A stretch of 43,352 bases of DNA from JBBDYH01 sp040901795 (GCA_040901795.1 JBBDYH010000026.1:1-43352), one strand, 5' to 3'; shown: positions 25,819 through 34,097, numbered from the stretch's first letter. The notes: generated from the sequence alone by a model not told the origin. A program made the numbers and translations.

Positions 25819-26610
25819 TCAGTCGATCACGGTCGTCGGCAATTGTTCTTGATGAAATTTTTTGTGACAAGTGTCGCAGCTTGTGCTCATCCGCTTAAGC
25901 GCCGGGCTAACCTTGGCCGTCTGGCCGGTCTTGATGGCTGCGTTGAGGGCGCCGGCTGACTCGCGGAACTCGATGCTGTACTGGTACCAATCGGGAGTAT
26001 CGGCCTCGTTCTTGACTTCATGCGTGTCGAACAAGAGCGAGTTGGCGATGGCGGCCAGCGTCGCGGCTTCGCCGGCCGTCTTTTTCGCTTGTGACTTCAA
26101 TCGGGCCGGCTGCAGGCCGCGCTTCAGCGAGGCATTGATGACGGAAACCTGCTTCATGACCTGCCCCATGCTGGAAACCTTTCCCCATTTCGCCGCCACC
26201 GGAGAAGCCTCACCGGCAAGCGCTTTTTTCAGTTCACGATATGCGTCACTGGCTGACTTAAAATCGGTCGCCGTGCTGAGCGCTTGCGCAGCCTGAACGG
26301 CGGCCCCGGCTGACTTCGCGAGCGGGTGGTCGCTGTCGTGCAGCGCCAAGTGCAGCGTCAAGAGCGCCATGACGTTGGCGTCCTTCGTGATACGGGCCTG
26401 CTTGGCCTCGTCAAAATCCGCCTCACTTGCCAGGGCGGTTTCCATACGCTTCTGGTAATAGTCCACCTGGGCGATCAAGTCGCCGGCCGGCGCAAAGGTC
26501 GAGACTTTCGGCGGCGCGGGTGGTTCGACGGCAAACTTTGCCCCGGCGACAAAGGCGCCGACCAGCACGACCCACAGAAGAATCACCGGGCGACGACGTG
26601 CGTATCTCAT
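25819..26610 (-). CDS. Cytochrome c'-like (class II c-type cytochrome) protein
   Basis: A 263-aa exported protein with a signal anchor at residues 9-28 (VILLWVVLVGAFVAGAKFAV). The body is almost entirely helical, consistent with one or two four-helix bundles. The heme motif is at the extreme C-terminus, C245-D-T-C248-H249-KKFH, exactly where class II cytochromes c' attach heme. At 263 residues it is about twice the usual cytochrome c' length, so the N-terminal half may be a second, heme-free bundle. Such proteins bind NO or CO or carry electrons in the periplasm; the role here is unknown. ATG 26610 has ggag about 9 bases upstream. An upstream GTG would add five residues. Confidence 0.85.
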   Translation of the reverse strand: MRYARRRPVILLWVVLVGAFVAGAKFAVEPPAPPKVSTFAPAGDLIAQVDYYQKRMETALASEADFDEAKQARITKDANVMALLTLHLALHDSDHPLAKSAGAAVQAAQALSTATDFKSASDAYRELKKALAGEASPVAAKWGKVSSMGQVMKQVSVINASLKRGLQPARLKSQAKKTAGEAATLAAIANSLLFDTHEVKNEADTPDWYQYSIEFRESAGALNAAIKTGQTAKVSPALKRMSTSCDTCHKKFHQEQLPTTVID

Positions 26611-26809
26611 GTCAACAAACTCCACGTTGCAGGTTCACAAAGTTCACGAGGCGCTCTCGGTCGCAGACGAGCCGCCACAGAACCGTAATCGTGCTCATTG
26701 CCGCGTCGGGTGTCAAGCGGCGGGAATGAGGGAACCTGTGCCGATGGAATCGCCGATAGAGCAAGCGGCTCTTGATCGGTAAGGACAGCGACTGCCGTGC
26801 CGCCAGTGA

Positions 26810-27034
26810 CTAGCCGGTGTTCGCTCGTCGGCGGAACAGGACCAGGTAGCTGGCGATTAAGAGCACCGTTAGCCATGTGACACGTAGGACCGCCGAGTAG
26901 CTCAGCAGGCTGTACGGTAGCGGCGGAATCCAAAATGCCGTAGCTAAGAGAAAGAAAAGCGCGAGCGCCGGCCAATCAAGCGACGAAGTCTTGTCAGCTT
27001 GGTTCGGAGCGCCTTGTTCGGATGGTCGGGTCAT
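26810..27034 (-). CDS. Small hydrophobic protein with two predicted membrane helices
   Basis: A 74-aa protein of unknown family with membrane segments at about 20-44 (WPALALFFLLATAFWIPPLP) and 50-68 (VLRVTWLTVLLIASYLVLF), a polar N-terminus and a basic C-terminal RRR. ATG 27034 has ggag with 9-base spacing; ATG 27040 is also in frame. The ribosome binding site and clean membrane pattern support a real gene. It lies 199 bases upstream of the cytochrome c'-like gene on the same strand. Confidence 0.6.
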   Translation of the reverse strand: MTRPSEQGAPNQADKTSSLDWPALALFFLLATAFWIPPLPYSLLSYSAVLRVTWLTVLLIASYLVLFRRRANTG

Positions 27035-27217
27035 GACCATGTTCTCCAGGGACGATCAAAAGTGAGGCACGACAAAGCAAGCATACTGCGCCTGCCTCTG
27101 AATTGTGGGCAGCCGCATACGCAAAACGGCGCTGAGTGTGCCGATTGTTCCGCCGGCTACGAGTTTGCCGGGAAGCCAGGCCGATGAAATTGGCAGGACT
27201 GAATTGTGCCGAGGCGG

Positions 27218-27901
27218 TTACTTCTTGGCCTTTAGGTCGTACTGCCAATCGCCGTCTTCGTCGCGAGCGCGGCTGAGCTTGAAACGCCGACCAAAGACTT
27301 GCGACTCCAGCCAGCCGCGTTGCGATTCGACGGGGATGTACTTTCGATCGCCGCGGCGCAGCAGCTTGAAGTCGATTTCTTCACCCAGCGCGTCAATAAG
27401 CCAATACTCGGGAATGCCCGCGCGGTAATACACATCGAACAAATCCTGGGCGTCCTTTTTCCACGAGCTGCGGCTGACAACCTCGACCACCAGGTCGGGC
27501 GTCCCCACAAACTCGACATACTCTCCTAGCCGGTCTTTTCGCGGGATACGGTGGATACGACCCGACCGCAGCGCGTCCTTGCTGACGAACATTCCATCAG
27601 GCTCGGTCGACAGATTCGCTTTCTTATGAGTGAGCAACACTCCATCGCCGTAGTAGGTGCCCTTTTTTAATATACGCGACAGCGTCAGGATGGCACGACC
27701 AATTTCCCACTTCACCTTGTTGTGCGTTTCCGTTTCTTCGGGACTCATATCGAGCAGGATCTCTCCCCGTAGAAAAGACGCCCGCCAATTTTCCGGAAAC
27801 TCCTCAGAAGTCACCCAGGCGCGAAATCCAGACAGATTCTCAGCCGCCTCGGCGGGAATACGAATCGGAAACAGATCGTCGAGTAGATCAGCGATAGCCA
27901 T
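27218..27901 (-). CDS. Uma2 family (DUF820) putative restriction-endonuclease-fold protein
   Basis: A 227-aa protein of the Uma2 family, which has a PD-(D/E)XK nuclease-like fold and is abundant in Cyanobacteria and Planctomycetes. Family marks are the N-terminal ELLRGEILLDMSPE-like block (FLRGEILLDMSPE), the central EPDGMFVSKDAL, GTPDLVVEVVSRSSWKKD and YYRAGIPEYWLIDA. The metal-binding D-x-V-V-E-V pattern is intact. The biological role of these proteins is not established; they are often found as single genes. No partner is seen here. Confidence 0.92.
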   Translation of the reverse strand: MAIADLLDDLFPIRIPAEAAENLSGFRAWVTSEEFPENWRASFLRGEILLDMSPEETETHNKVKWEIGRAILTLSRILKKGTYYGDGVLLTHKKANLSTEPDGMFVSKDALRSGRIHRIPRKDRLGEYVEFVGTPDLVVEVVSRSSWKKDAQDLFDVYYRAGIPEYWLIDALGEEIDFKLLRRGDRKYIPVESQRGWLESQVFGRRFKLSRARDEDGDWQYDLKAKK

Positions 27902-28006
27902 AAACCGAGCGTAAGGCGGAGATGGTGCTCAAAAGATTATAACCTCGGCTGCATCCTTTATCGCCTGATTTTCGCACCTGCCCAGCCCGGGGGCTCCTGA
28001 TTCAAC

Positions 28007-28048
28007 AAAAAAGCCCTTGGCCGAAGAACAGGTCTTGCGGCCAAAGGC
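28007..28048 (-). terminator. Intrinsic terminator after the DUF892 gene
   Basis: Read on the - strand, an 11-bp stem (gcctttggccg with cggccaagggc, one mismatch) around a 14-base loop is followed by six Ts. It lies about 50 bases downstream of the DUF892 stop codon. Confidence 0.8.
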
Positions 28049-28098
28049 ATGCGCAATCGTGGCGATAATAACTGATGCCTGGCAAGAAGCGTGCTTGC

Positions 28099-28629
28099 TC
28101 AGGCCTGCGCCGCTTCTTGGTTGACAAAGCTCTCGGCGATGTGCGTGAGGATCTTGTCGGCGTTGCCTTCCTCGTCGAGCGTCTGCTGCAAAAGATCGGC
28201 AATATCACTCCGCCCGAGGCGCATGGCAAACGTTCGCGCACAGCCGTAGCCGGCGATCTCGTAGTGTTCCACGCGCTGTGCCGCCGAAATGAGCGCGGCG
28301 TCCTTGACCTCCGGATCGCCTTCGGCCGAGATGATCTCGTTGCCTTCGTGGATCAGGCCTTCCATGGCTTCGCAGCTTTCGGTCTCAGGCGTGCAGCCAA
28401 GCAACTGGAATGCCTGCTCGAGACGATCTTTCTGCCGTCGCGTTTCGCCAAGATGCTGGTCGAACGCGGATTTGAGCTCCGTCGAGTGAGCCGCGCCCGA
28501 CATCTGAGGGAGCGCCTTGATCAATTGCTGCTCAGCGCTGTAAAGATCCTTCAGTTCCAAGACCAACAAATCCTCCAGATTATCTAACCGCAGGCCGGCG
28601 CCCACCATTTTCGTAAGCCAGGATGCCAT
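28099..28629 (-). CDS. DUF892 (YciE/YciF-like) ferritin-like protein
   Basis: A 176-aa helical protein of the DUF892 ferritin-like family (YciF type). Helix patterns include NLEDLLVLELKDLYSAEQQL and, later, ISAAQRVEHYEIAGYGCARTFA, which carries the Glu/His residues of a di-iron-type bundle. The final helix ILTHIAESFVNQEAAQ is present. Family members are induced in stress in enterobacteria; the mechanism is not settled. ATG 28629 is preceded by an excellent ribosome binding site (aaaggagg, about 5 bases before ATG), which overrides a longer in-frame extension to 28887. An intrinsic terminator follows. Confidence 0.93.
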   Translation of the reverse strand: MASWLTKMVGAGLRLDNLEDLLVLELKDLYSAEQQLIKALPQMSGAAHSTELKSAFDQHLGETRRQKDRLEQAFQLLGCTPETESCEAMEGLIHEGNEIISAEGDPEVKDAALISAAQRVEHYEIAGYGCARTFAMRLGRSDIADLLQQTLDEEGNADKILTHIAESFVNQEAAQA

Positions 28630-28725
28630 TCTGTCCTCCTTTGTCGATAGTCGGTGAATCCAAATCACATGGGACAGATCAAGGGAGCAAACCCGATGCC
28701 GCCGGGTGCAAGCTTTACCTTCGCG

Positions 28726-28794
28726 CTGGAGCTCAGGCTTTAGCTTGCGGAGGCAGCCAGTTGGTTTAGACCAGGCTAAAGCCTGAACTCCAAC
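28726..28794. repeat. Long palindromic element, copy between DUF892 and acyltransferase genes
   Basis: The arms ctggagctcaggctttagct and caggctaaagcctgaactcc flank a 26-base centre. The right arm supplies the last codons and the stop of the acyltransferase gene that ends at 28776. Confidence 0.8.
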
Positions 28795-29993
28795 TTGACT
28801 GCGTGCAGAGCGCGCAGCAATTGCGCTCGCGGCGAACGCGACGAGTAATGCGTAAACCGCCAGGCGGTGGCGATTCGCGTCTGCCATTGGCGCTTCGACT
28901 CCAGCGACCCCGGCCCAAGATCAAATAATCGATCGCCGCGGTTGCAACTATCCTCGATCATCATCCGCATCAGCACGCTGCCGGCCCCGCTCGGACAAAC
29001 GTTGGCGTCGTAGCCAGCCCGGAGGCCATAGACATAGCCGGCGAAATGGTAGTTGCAGGCGAAGGCCACCGGCCGGTCGCCGAGCAGAAGCAAATTCAGA
29101 TCAACTCCCCCGAACGATGTCGCCGCTGCATGGGCCGCGCGGAGATAGCCTCGAATCGATTCGTGTGAGATCGTCGTGCCCGTGGTGGAACTCCCTTGCC
29201 AGCTTTGCGCCGCGATCTGCTCGCAGGCATTGTACAAATCCCAACGCGGGTCACTGTCGCCGCCTGCTGCGCCGCCTGGGCGATAGCGGAAGTAGCTTAC
29301 TTCGCCGCACTCACGCAACCGTCTCTCGCAGCGGCGGATGTTGGTGCGAAAATGCGTGGTCCGGCCAGCCCAATACGCCTGCCACCCGCCGACGAGTTCG
29401 ACTTGCGCGGTTTGCAGCCACGGAGACGCACGTGCGGCCAGCCGTAAGTCGCCGATCGCCGCGGCCGTCGCGCCTTGATCGCCGCCATCGCGGTCCACCC
29501 ACAGCATGTCGAGCAGATCCCAATCGCGGCGGCCGGCCAACACGTGTGCCAAGGCGTGACGCAACAGGCCTCGCGGCTCGGATCCGATCGGACCATAGAA
29601 GCTGCCCCAGCCATGGAGCGGATACCGCAGCGATCGCAGTTGGCCGAGCCGCGTTCGGTCGCGCGCGACGACCAGCGGCACAATGCCGGCCAGCCGTCCC
29701 TCTTCGAGCACCAGCAGCACGCGCATTCGCTGGTCACCGCCGCAGTGCCGCCAATAGGTGCTAAACCAATCGTACGAATGGAAGTAGGAGGCGCTTGGTG
29801 TTTCGCGGAGCAGTCCGTTCCAACCTGCGGCGTAGCGCTCTAGCGCGGCAAGATCATTGATCTCGCGAATGGTCACTGCGGTTTCGTCGAGCGGCGGGCG
29901 TGAAAGTGCACGGCAGACTTCCGCGGATGGGGCGCGCGGTACGACCAGTGCATTCGATTCAATCGGCAGAGTGGACAAGGGAGCCAGCTTCAT
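28776..29993 (-). CDS. GNAT/FemAB-like acyltransferase (BioF2/CelD type)
   Basis: A 405-aa protein resembling the acetyltransferase group used in exopolysaccharide or envelope polymer synthesis (CelD/BioF2-like, Acetyltransf_6). Typical features are the SYFHSYDWFSTYWRH segment near residue 68, FRTNIRRCERRLRE in the middle, the DLNLLLLGDRPVAFACNYHF strand-helix region, and the GLRAGYDANVCPSGAGSVL acyl-CoA-binding loop with DLGPGSLESKRQW near the C-terminus. The final residues KLEFRL come from an invading palindromic repeat. The neighbouring divergent gene encodes a Wzz/GumC-like protein, supporting a polysaccharide role. The acyl donor and acceptor are unknown. Confidence 0.85.
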   Translation of the reverse strand: MKLAPLSTLPIESNALVVPRAPSAEVCRALSRPPLDETAVTIREINDLAALERYAAGWNGLLRETPSASYFHSYDWFSTYWRHCGGDQRMRVLLVLEEGRLAGIVPLVVARDRTRLGQLRSLRYPLHGWGSFYGPIGSEPRGLLRHALAHVLAGRRDWDLLDMLWVDRDGGDQGATAAAIGDLRLAARASPWLQTAQVELVGGWQAYWAGRTTHFRTNIRRCERRLRECGEVSYFRYRPGGAAGGDSDPRWDLYNACEQIAAQSWQGSSTTGTTISHESIRGYLRAAHAAATSFGGVDLNLLLLGDRPVAFACNYHFAGYVYGLRAGYDANVCPSGAGSVLMRMMIEDSCNRGDRLFDLGPGSLESKRQWQTRIATAWRFTHYSSRSPRAQLLRALHAVKLEFRL

Positions 29994-30125
29994 TGCCAGA
30001 CACGCAGGCCGAGGGATTTGTCAGCGACCGGGCAGGCCATGCGACAATAGGGTTTGCAATCCTAGCTTGCTCCGACAAAAGCTGGCGGAAAAGCTGGCAA
30101 ACGGCAACGTATATTTGTCAGCTCG

Positions 30126-30205
30126 TCGGAGTTCAAGCTTTAGCTTGCCGGACGGTTGGAGTTTCCGCCGCGGCGGGCCCGCACAGCCTAAAGGCTGAAC
30201 TCCAA
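30126..30205. repeat. Long palindromic element upstream of the Wzz/GumC-like gene
   Basis: The arms cggagttcaagctttagctt and cctaaaggctgaactccaac flank a longer GC-rich centre with a second partial arm (gttggagttt). The arms have diverged more than in other copies. Confidence 0.75.
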
Positions 30206-30239
30206 CTCCTGAACCCTGAACCCTGAACCCTGAACCCTC
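30206..30239. repeat. Tandem heptad repeat (cctgaac)n
   Basis: Four to five direct copies of the 7-base unit cctgaac end 5 bases before the start codon of the Wzz/GumC-like gene. Complementary ttcaggg units flank two other copies of the palindromic element at 18246 and 37678. Confidence 0.85.
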
Positions 30240-30243
30240 CCGC

Positions 30244-31884
30244 ATGCCTCCATCTACCCGCTCGATCGTTAGTCCGAAGCAACTAACGGACACGTTGCGC
30301 CGGCATTCCGCAGTGTGGCTTGTGCCGACCATCGCGCTGACCGTACTGGCCATCGGCTATGGCATTGTTCGGCCGGTGAAGTGGCGCGCGTCTCAAGCCC
30401 TCATCGTGCGCGACGAAGCAGGCGGCCGCACGACCACGCGACAAGGCCGCTTCGACACCAGCGAAGCGCTGAAGGCGGCGCAAGAAACCGTGGTGCAGAT
30501 GTCGCAGAATCCAAGGATGATCAAAGCTGCGCTCATCGAAGCCGGTCCGCCCGATGTTAGCCAGTCGCCGAGCGGTTGGCCCACGCCGGCGGACATCGAA
30601 TCCCTGCAAGACGGGATCAGTGTGAGCCCGCCGAAAGGAGGCGAATTCGGTCGCAACGAGGTGATCTACTTGTCGGTGGAGGCCCCGACGTCCGAGCGTG
30701 CCGTGGTTTTGACCAATGCGGTCGGCAATCAGCTTGAGATGCTGCTTCAAGACGTCCGTCAGACGAAGGCGCAGAGTCTGATCTCCGAGCTGGAGAAGAC
30801 GGTCGGGCTGGCCGAAAGCGATCTGGCGACGGTCACCGGTAAGCTGGAAGAAATCGAACAATCGGTGGGCAGCGACATCGACGAGCTGCGTGCGCTGACC
30901 GAGACGACCAGCGGTACGAGCAACCTGCGTGGGACGAGCAATCACCTCCAGGAGGAGATCCGCCGCACACAGCTCGTGCACGACGCGAACGCGGAGCAGC
31001 TTAAGTTGCTCACCGCGGCTCGGCGCGATCACAACCGGCTCCTCGCCGCGCCTCAGCGACTGTTCGAGCAACAACCCGCGTTGCGGCGTCTGAAGGAAGG
31101 CCTCGTCGATGCACAGTTGCGCACCGCGCAACTGCTCGGGCGAATGAGTACGGACCACCCGGAAGTCAAGGCCGCAACGCTGGCCGAAGATCAGATCCGC
31201 CGGCAGCTTAACGGCGAGATCGAGCTGGTGGTCAGCAATCTTCAGAACGAATTGAAGGTGAGCGCCGCACTGTTGCAGACGCTTCACCGCCAGCACGCCG
31301 AGGTTGACGGCCGGCTGAAGCATGTCGCCAGCCTGCGCGCCGATTATGCCAACCTGCTGGCCGTCGTTCGCCAGCGGACCGAAAACCTGGCCCAGGCGAG
31401 CAAGGATCTGGCCGACGCGCGCGCCAGTCAGGCAGCCGCCCTCTCCTCCAGCCAAATCGCGCGGCTCGACGAGCCTCAACCGGGCAATAGCCCCGTGGGG
31501 CCAGGCTTCATGACGATCGTCGCCGCCGGTTTCGGCGGCGGGCTAACGCTCGGTTTCGGGTTGGTGTTCCTGATGGCGCCGTTGGGCAACCTTTGCGGCC
31601 GCCGCTGGAGCGATTACATCGGCAAAGGCCGACGAGCCAGCGACCAGAAAGCGATCGCCAAAGGCCCGGGTGCGGAGCCGACGCATGGCCGACGTGCCGG
31701 TGATCCGCCGCGGGCGGCCACGCAACCATCGCCAAAACCACAAGCGGCGCTTGCAACACCTCAGCCAGCAGCGCCCGTACGAAACGCCGCCGCGCAAGCG
31801 TCCAAGCCACAGGTCAGGCCGCAGCAGCCCCAGCCGGCGCAAACCCGTGCTGCGCCTCAAAGCGACGCAAAGCCTTCAACGTAA
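30244..31884 (+). CDS. Wzz/GumC-like polysaccharide chain-length determinant protein
   Basis: A 546-aa inner-membrane protein. An N-terminal membrane helix at about 26-43 is followed by a Wzz-type domain with a TSERAVVLTNAVGNQL segment. A long coiled coil spans about 170-395 (SELEKTVGLAESDLATVTGKLEE and later heptads). A second helix at about 417-440 is glycine-rich (MTIVAAGFGGGLTLGFGLVF). The last 100 residues are rich in Pro, Gln and Ala and should be cytoplasmic and disordered. No tyrosine-kinase domain is attached. Such proteins set the length of, or help export, surface polysaccharides. The gene overlaps the convergent DUF4105 gene by 9 bases. There is little room for a ribosome binding site because heptad repeats end just before ATG 30244. 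Confidence 0.9.
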   Translation: MPPSTRSIVSPKQLTDTLRRHSAVWLVPTIALTVLAIGYGIVRPVKWRASQALIVRDEAGGRTTTRQGRFDTSEALKAAQETVVQMSQNPRMIKAALIEAGPPDVSQSPSGWPTPADIESLQDGISVSPPKGGEFGRNEVIYLSVEAPTSERAVVLTNAVGNQLEMLLQDVRQTKAQSLISELEKTVGLAESDLATVTGKLEEIEQSVGSDIDELRALTETTSGTSNLRGTSNHLQEEIRRTQLVHDANAEQLKLLTAARRDHNRLLAAPQRLFEQQPALRRLKEGLVDAQLRTAQLLGRMSTDHPEVKAATLAEDQIRRQLNGEIELVVSNLQNELKVSAALLQTLHRQHAEVDGRLKHVASLRADYANLLAVVRQRTENLAQASKDLADARASQAAALSSSQIARLDEPQPGNSPVGPGFMTIVAAGFGGGLTLGFGLVFLMAPLGNLCGRRWSDYIGKGRRASDQKAIAKGPGAEPTHGRRAGDPPRAATQPSPKPQAALATPQPAAPVRNAAAQASKPQVRPQQPQPAQTRAAPQSDAKPST

Positions 31885-32757
31885 CTTTGTCGCCGTTTCG
31901 TCCCTGAGCGCCAGAATCGGCTCGCGGATCATTGCCGAGAACCGCGGACTGTTCCGATGCACGTAGGCCAATCGGTTAACGCGTGCCGCGGCCCGCGTCT
32001 CTTCGAAGCTCTTGTTGGTATCCAGCAGTCCCAGCTCGTACGCCATCCGATCGGAGTAACCGGGCAAGACCAACTGCACGTTGTAGGCGAGGCGGTTGGG
32101 CCAGAGCTTGTTAATGTGATTCACGACGTTCGTAGTGCAGTTGTTGGTCAGCGTATTGTAGAACTCGGGCTCGCGATTGAGCTTGTTGGCCCGGTTGAGC
32201 ATATCGACGAACAACCTCCGCGCCTGCTCGGCTGTAGCCCGCGTGCGGTAGACGTAGACATCGTCCAGCCGGTGGATCGTCCGCAACTGAATCAGGTCGA
32301 GCTCATCGCCGACGACGTACATCAGTTCGTACTTCCGTAGGAAGCCGGCGATCGGGGAATACTCCTCCCCCTTCTCGCGGCGAATCTCCACCGAGACGCA
32401 GACGTACTCGTCGTTGGCAAAACCAAAGCTGAGCATCACATGCGCGATCTGCGGCAAGTCCGCGAACGGCACGATGATAAAGTCGACTGACCGGATCTGG
32501 TTCAGGTTGAAGGTCTTGTCGTAGTAGCGCAGGACGTAATCTTCGTCGGACGAGTACTGACAATTCCGGATGTTGTGTACCTCGACCTGATCGCGACGGA
32601 AGTCGGCCTTTGCCAACAGCGCATGATCCGCGATCCAGCCGCGCTCGTTGGAGGGCGCGAAAGCCGCGCAGCCGCCAGCCCAAGCTAGCGCGCAGGCGCA
32701 GGCCATTCGCGCAATCGCGCCCCAAAAACCACCGGGCGATCTGGTAACGAGCGACAT
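31876..32757 (-). CDS. DUF4105-domain lipoprotein
   Basis: A 293-aa protein with a lipobox (LAWAGGC, cysteine about residue 30), so a predicted lipoprotein. The body resembles DUF4105 (Lnb N-terminal periplasmic domain): HNIRNCQYSSDEDYVLRYYDK, VMLSFGFANDEYVCVSVEIRRE, a VYVYRTRA segment, and the diagnostic YNTLTNNCTTNVVNHIN containing the conserved Asn-Cys. The family resembles papain-like cysteine peptidases, and that Cys could be catalytic, but the activity is not known. It is convergent with the Wzz/GumC-like gene and overlaps its last 9 bases. Confidence 0.88.
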   Translation of the reverse strand: MSLVTRSPGGFWGAIARMACACALAWAGGCAAFAPSNERGWIADHALLAKADFRRDQVEVHNIRNCQYSSDEDYVLRYYDKTFNLNQIRSVDFIIVPFADLPQIAHVMLSFGFANDEYVCVSVEIRREKGEEYSPIAGFLRKYELMYVVGDELDLIQLRTIHRLDDVYVYRTRATAEQARRLFVDMLNRANKLNREPEFYNTLTNNCTTNVVNHINKLWPNRLAYNVQLVLPGYSDRMAYELGLLDTNKSFEETRAAARVNRLAYVHRNSPRFSAMIREPILALRDETATKLR

Positions 32758-32898
32758 CGAGTCCGTCGGCGCGAGAGCATCCCCCGCTATGGCCGGAATA
32801 GGCCGGGGAAGTTGATAGCGGATTGCCCTCGATGCAGCAAGAGAGATTTGAAATGCTTAGGCGACCGTTAGACAGCCCGCCAGACCGACATGCAAGGC

Positions 32899-33135
32899 CT
32901 ACTTACCGACTAACTGCTCCACTCCGGCCAAGTGAAGCGCAGAACAAAACACTGCCCGTTCGGGCAATTCGACTTTCCCATTACCCCCGCTGCCGGGTAA
33001 GCCGACGTACAAACCGCCTTTGACGAGCCAAGCGAACTCAGGGTGCCGAACCTCGAAACTGTCCCCGCTCGAAAGAAGCACCCGAAACGGCGAAAACGGG
33101 CGGCGCAAAAGCAATTCTCTGATTGTATCGATCAT
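32899..33135 (-). CDS. Small conserved-type protein of unknown function
   Basis: A 78-aa protein. The pattern TIRELLLRRPFSPFRVLLSSGDSFEVRHPE followed by a VGLPGSG loop and a C-terminal ALHLAGVEQL is, as far as I recall, common among short planctomycete proteins. No function is known. Its start lies 10 bases from the displaced tRNA-Val fragment, so before the insertion it would have followed the tRNA directly. Confidence 0.65.
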   Translation of the reverse strand: MIDTIRELLLRRPFSPFRVLLSSGDSFEVRHPEFAWLVKGGLYVGLPGSGGNGKVELPERAVFCSALHLAGVEQLVGK

Positions 33136-33145
33136 ACGTTGATTC

Positions 33146-33169
33146 TACTGGGCGGCACTGGACTCGAAC
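33146..33169. other. Putative attachment-site repeat (displaced tRNA-Val 3' end)
   Basis: 24 bases (tactgggcggcactggactc plus gaac) are identical to 34155-34178. They correspond to the T-loop through the 3' end of tRNA-Val and three bases beyond. No other part of a tRNA is present here. Its direct orientation relative to the intact tRNA fits an att site left by site-specific integration. Confidence 0.75.
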
Positions 33170-33400
33170 AGAGTGCGGAAAAGATGGGAAAGACTGCAAC
33201 TTCGGCTGGCGGCGGTGCGGAATCACGTGCAGTGGGCACGTGGGAAGGGATCGTGGACGCCGAACTACAGGCTGTCTTGGCTGTGTCGCCTGAGTCGCCG
33301 CCCACAGCCGAGGCGGAAATGGTAGCAATCGTCTTTTGCTCGGCGCATCGGCAGGTACGTTCGCTTGCCATGCGGTTCGGCCTCGGACCGTTAAACCGCG

Positions 33401-33429
33401 TTGATGATTGAGCTGCATAATTATATCAT
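33401..33429 (+). promoter_or_regulatory. Possible promoter of the toxin-antitoxin pair
   Basis: ttgatg at 33401-33406 and tatcat at 33424-33429 are 17 bases apart in AT-rich DNA. The start codon at 33439 lies at about the predicted transcription start, so the toxin mRNA may be nearly leaderless. Confidence 0.4.
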
Positions 33430-33438
33430 ATACTTATC

Positions 33439-33696
33439 ATGCCCAATGTGACGTTGTTGTACGATGCGGCGATGCAACTGGGCGACTTGCCCAAACCGAT
33501 CAAGGCGCGGATGGTCGAATTGTTGGTGCGGCTGGCGGATTGGCCCGACGTGAGCGGAGCGAAGCCGCTGTCAGGCAAGTTGGCCGGGCGTTATCGCCTG
33601 CGAACCGGGGACTATCGCTTGCAGTTTCGCATCCAGGAGGGGCAAGTATGGGTGGAACAAATCGGGCACCGTGACGGCTTTTATGATGAGGATTGA
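33439..33696 (+). CDS. RelE/ParE-superfamily toxin (HigB-like)
   Basis: An 85-aa protein matching the RelE/ParE superfamily. It has the LPKPIKARMVELLVRLADW helix hairpin, then KPLSGKLAGRYRLRTGDYRLQF with the basic core typical of ribosome-dependent RNases of this fold, and the C-terminal VEQIGHRDGFYDE with the conserved G-H-R. The XRE antitoxin gene starts 2 bases after its stop. Toxin-first order is typical of HigBA modules. The pair lies inside the putative tRNA-Val element. Confidence 0.9.
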   Translation: MPNVTLLYDAAMQLGDLPKPIKARMVELLVRLADWPDVSGAKPLSGKLAGRYRLRTGDYRLQFRIQEGQVWVEQIGHRDGFYDED

Positions 33697-33698
33697 AC

Positions 33699-34067
33699 AT
33701 GATCGGATTGCAACGCATTGAAGTTGCCGGACAACGGTTCGTGCTGCTGCCAGAAGGGGAATACGAGCGGCTTTGTTCGCGGGCAAGCGAAAGCGTGCCG
33801 GTGAATGACGATGACTTGCCCCCGCTTCCCAAGCCGGACAAGAACGGAAACTTCCCGGCCGTCGAATATGCCCGCGTCAGTTTGGCCCGCGACATTATCC
33901 GCGATCGACGCGCGGCCGGGCTGACCCAACACGACTTGGCCAAGTTAGCCGGCACGCGGCAAGAAACCATCTCTCGCATCGAGAGTGGTAGATACACGGC
34001 TTCGGTGAAACTGATTGAACGGATCGATCAGGCACTCAAAAAAAGACTTGCCAAGAAAGGCAGTTGA
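33699..34067 (+). CDS. XRE-family antitoxin (HigA-like)
   Basis: A 122-aa protein. Residues about 10-25 (GQRFVLLPEGEYERLC) resemble a Phd-like N-terminus. Residues about 70-115 contain an XRE helix-turn-helix (LTQHDLAKLAGTRQETISRIESGR) and a lysine-rich tail. It should neutralise the RelE/ParE toxin encoded immediately upstream and repress the pair's promoter. ATG 33699 was chosen; an in-frame TTG two codons earlier overlaps the toxin stop. Confidence 0.9.
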   Translation: MIGLQRIEVAGQRFVLLPEGEYERLCSRASESVPVNDDDLPPLPKPDKNGNFPAVEYARVSLARDIIRDRRAAGLTQHDLAKLAGTRQETISRIESGRYTASVKLIERIDQALKKRLAKKGS

Positions 34068-34097
34068 TCAATGGCCAGCCGGACTGGCCGGCCAATG

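Larger units (their letters stand above)
33136..33438. other. 303-base gap holding a displaced tRNA-Val 3' end
   Basis: The only clear signal is the 24-base copy of the tRNA-Val 3' end at 33146-33169. The single longer frame here has no ribosome binding site and reads through that tRNA fragment, so I do not call a gene. The last 30 bases are AT-rich and contain a promoter-like sequence. Confidence 0.55.

Noticed and set aside
28099..28887. Longer DUF892 frame starting at 28887
   Set aside because: It overlaps the acyltransferase gene and the palindromic repeat; ATG 28629 has a near-perfect ribosome binding site.
33043..33411. 122-codon + strand frame before the toxin gene
   Set aside because: It translates the displaced tRNA-Val fragment, starts inside the antisense 78-aa gene and lacks a ribosome binding site.
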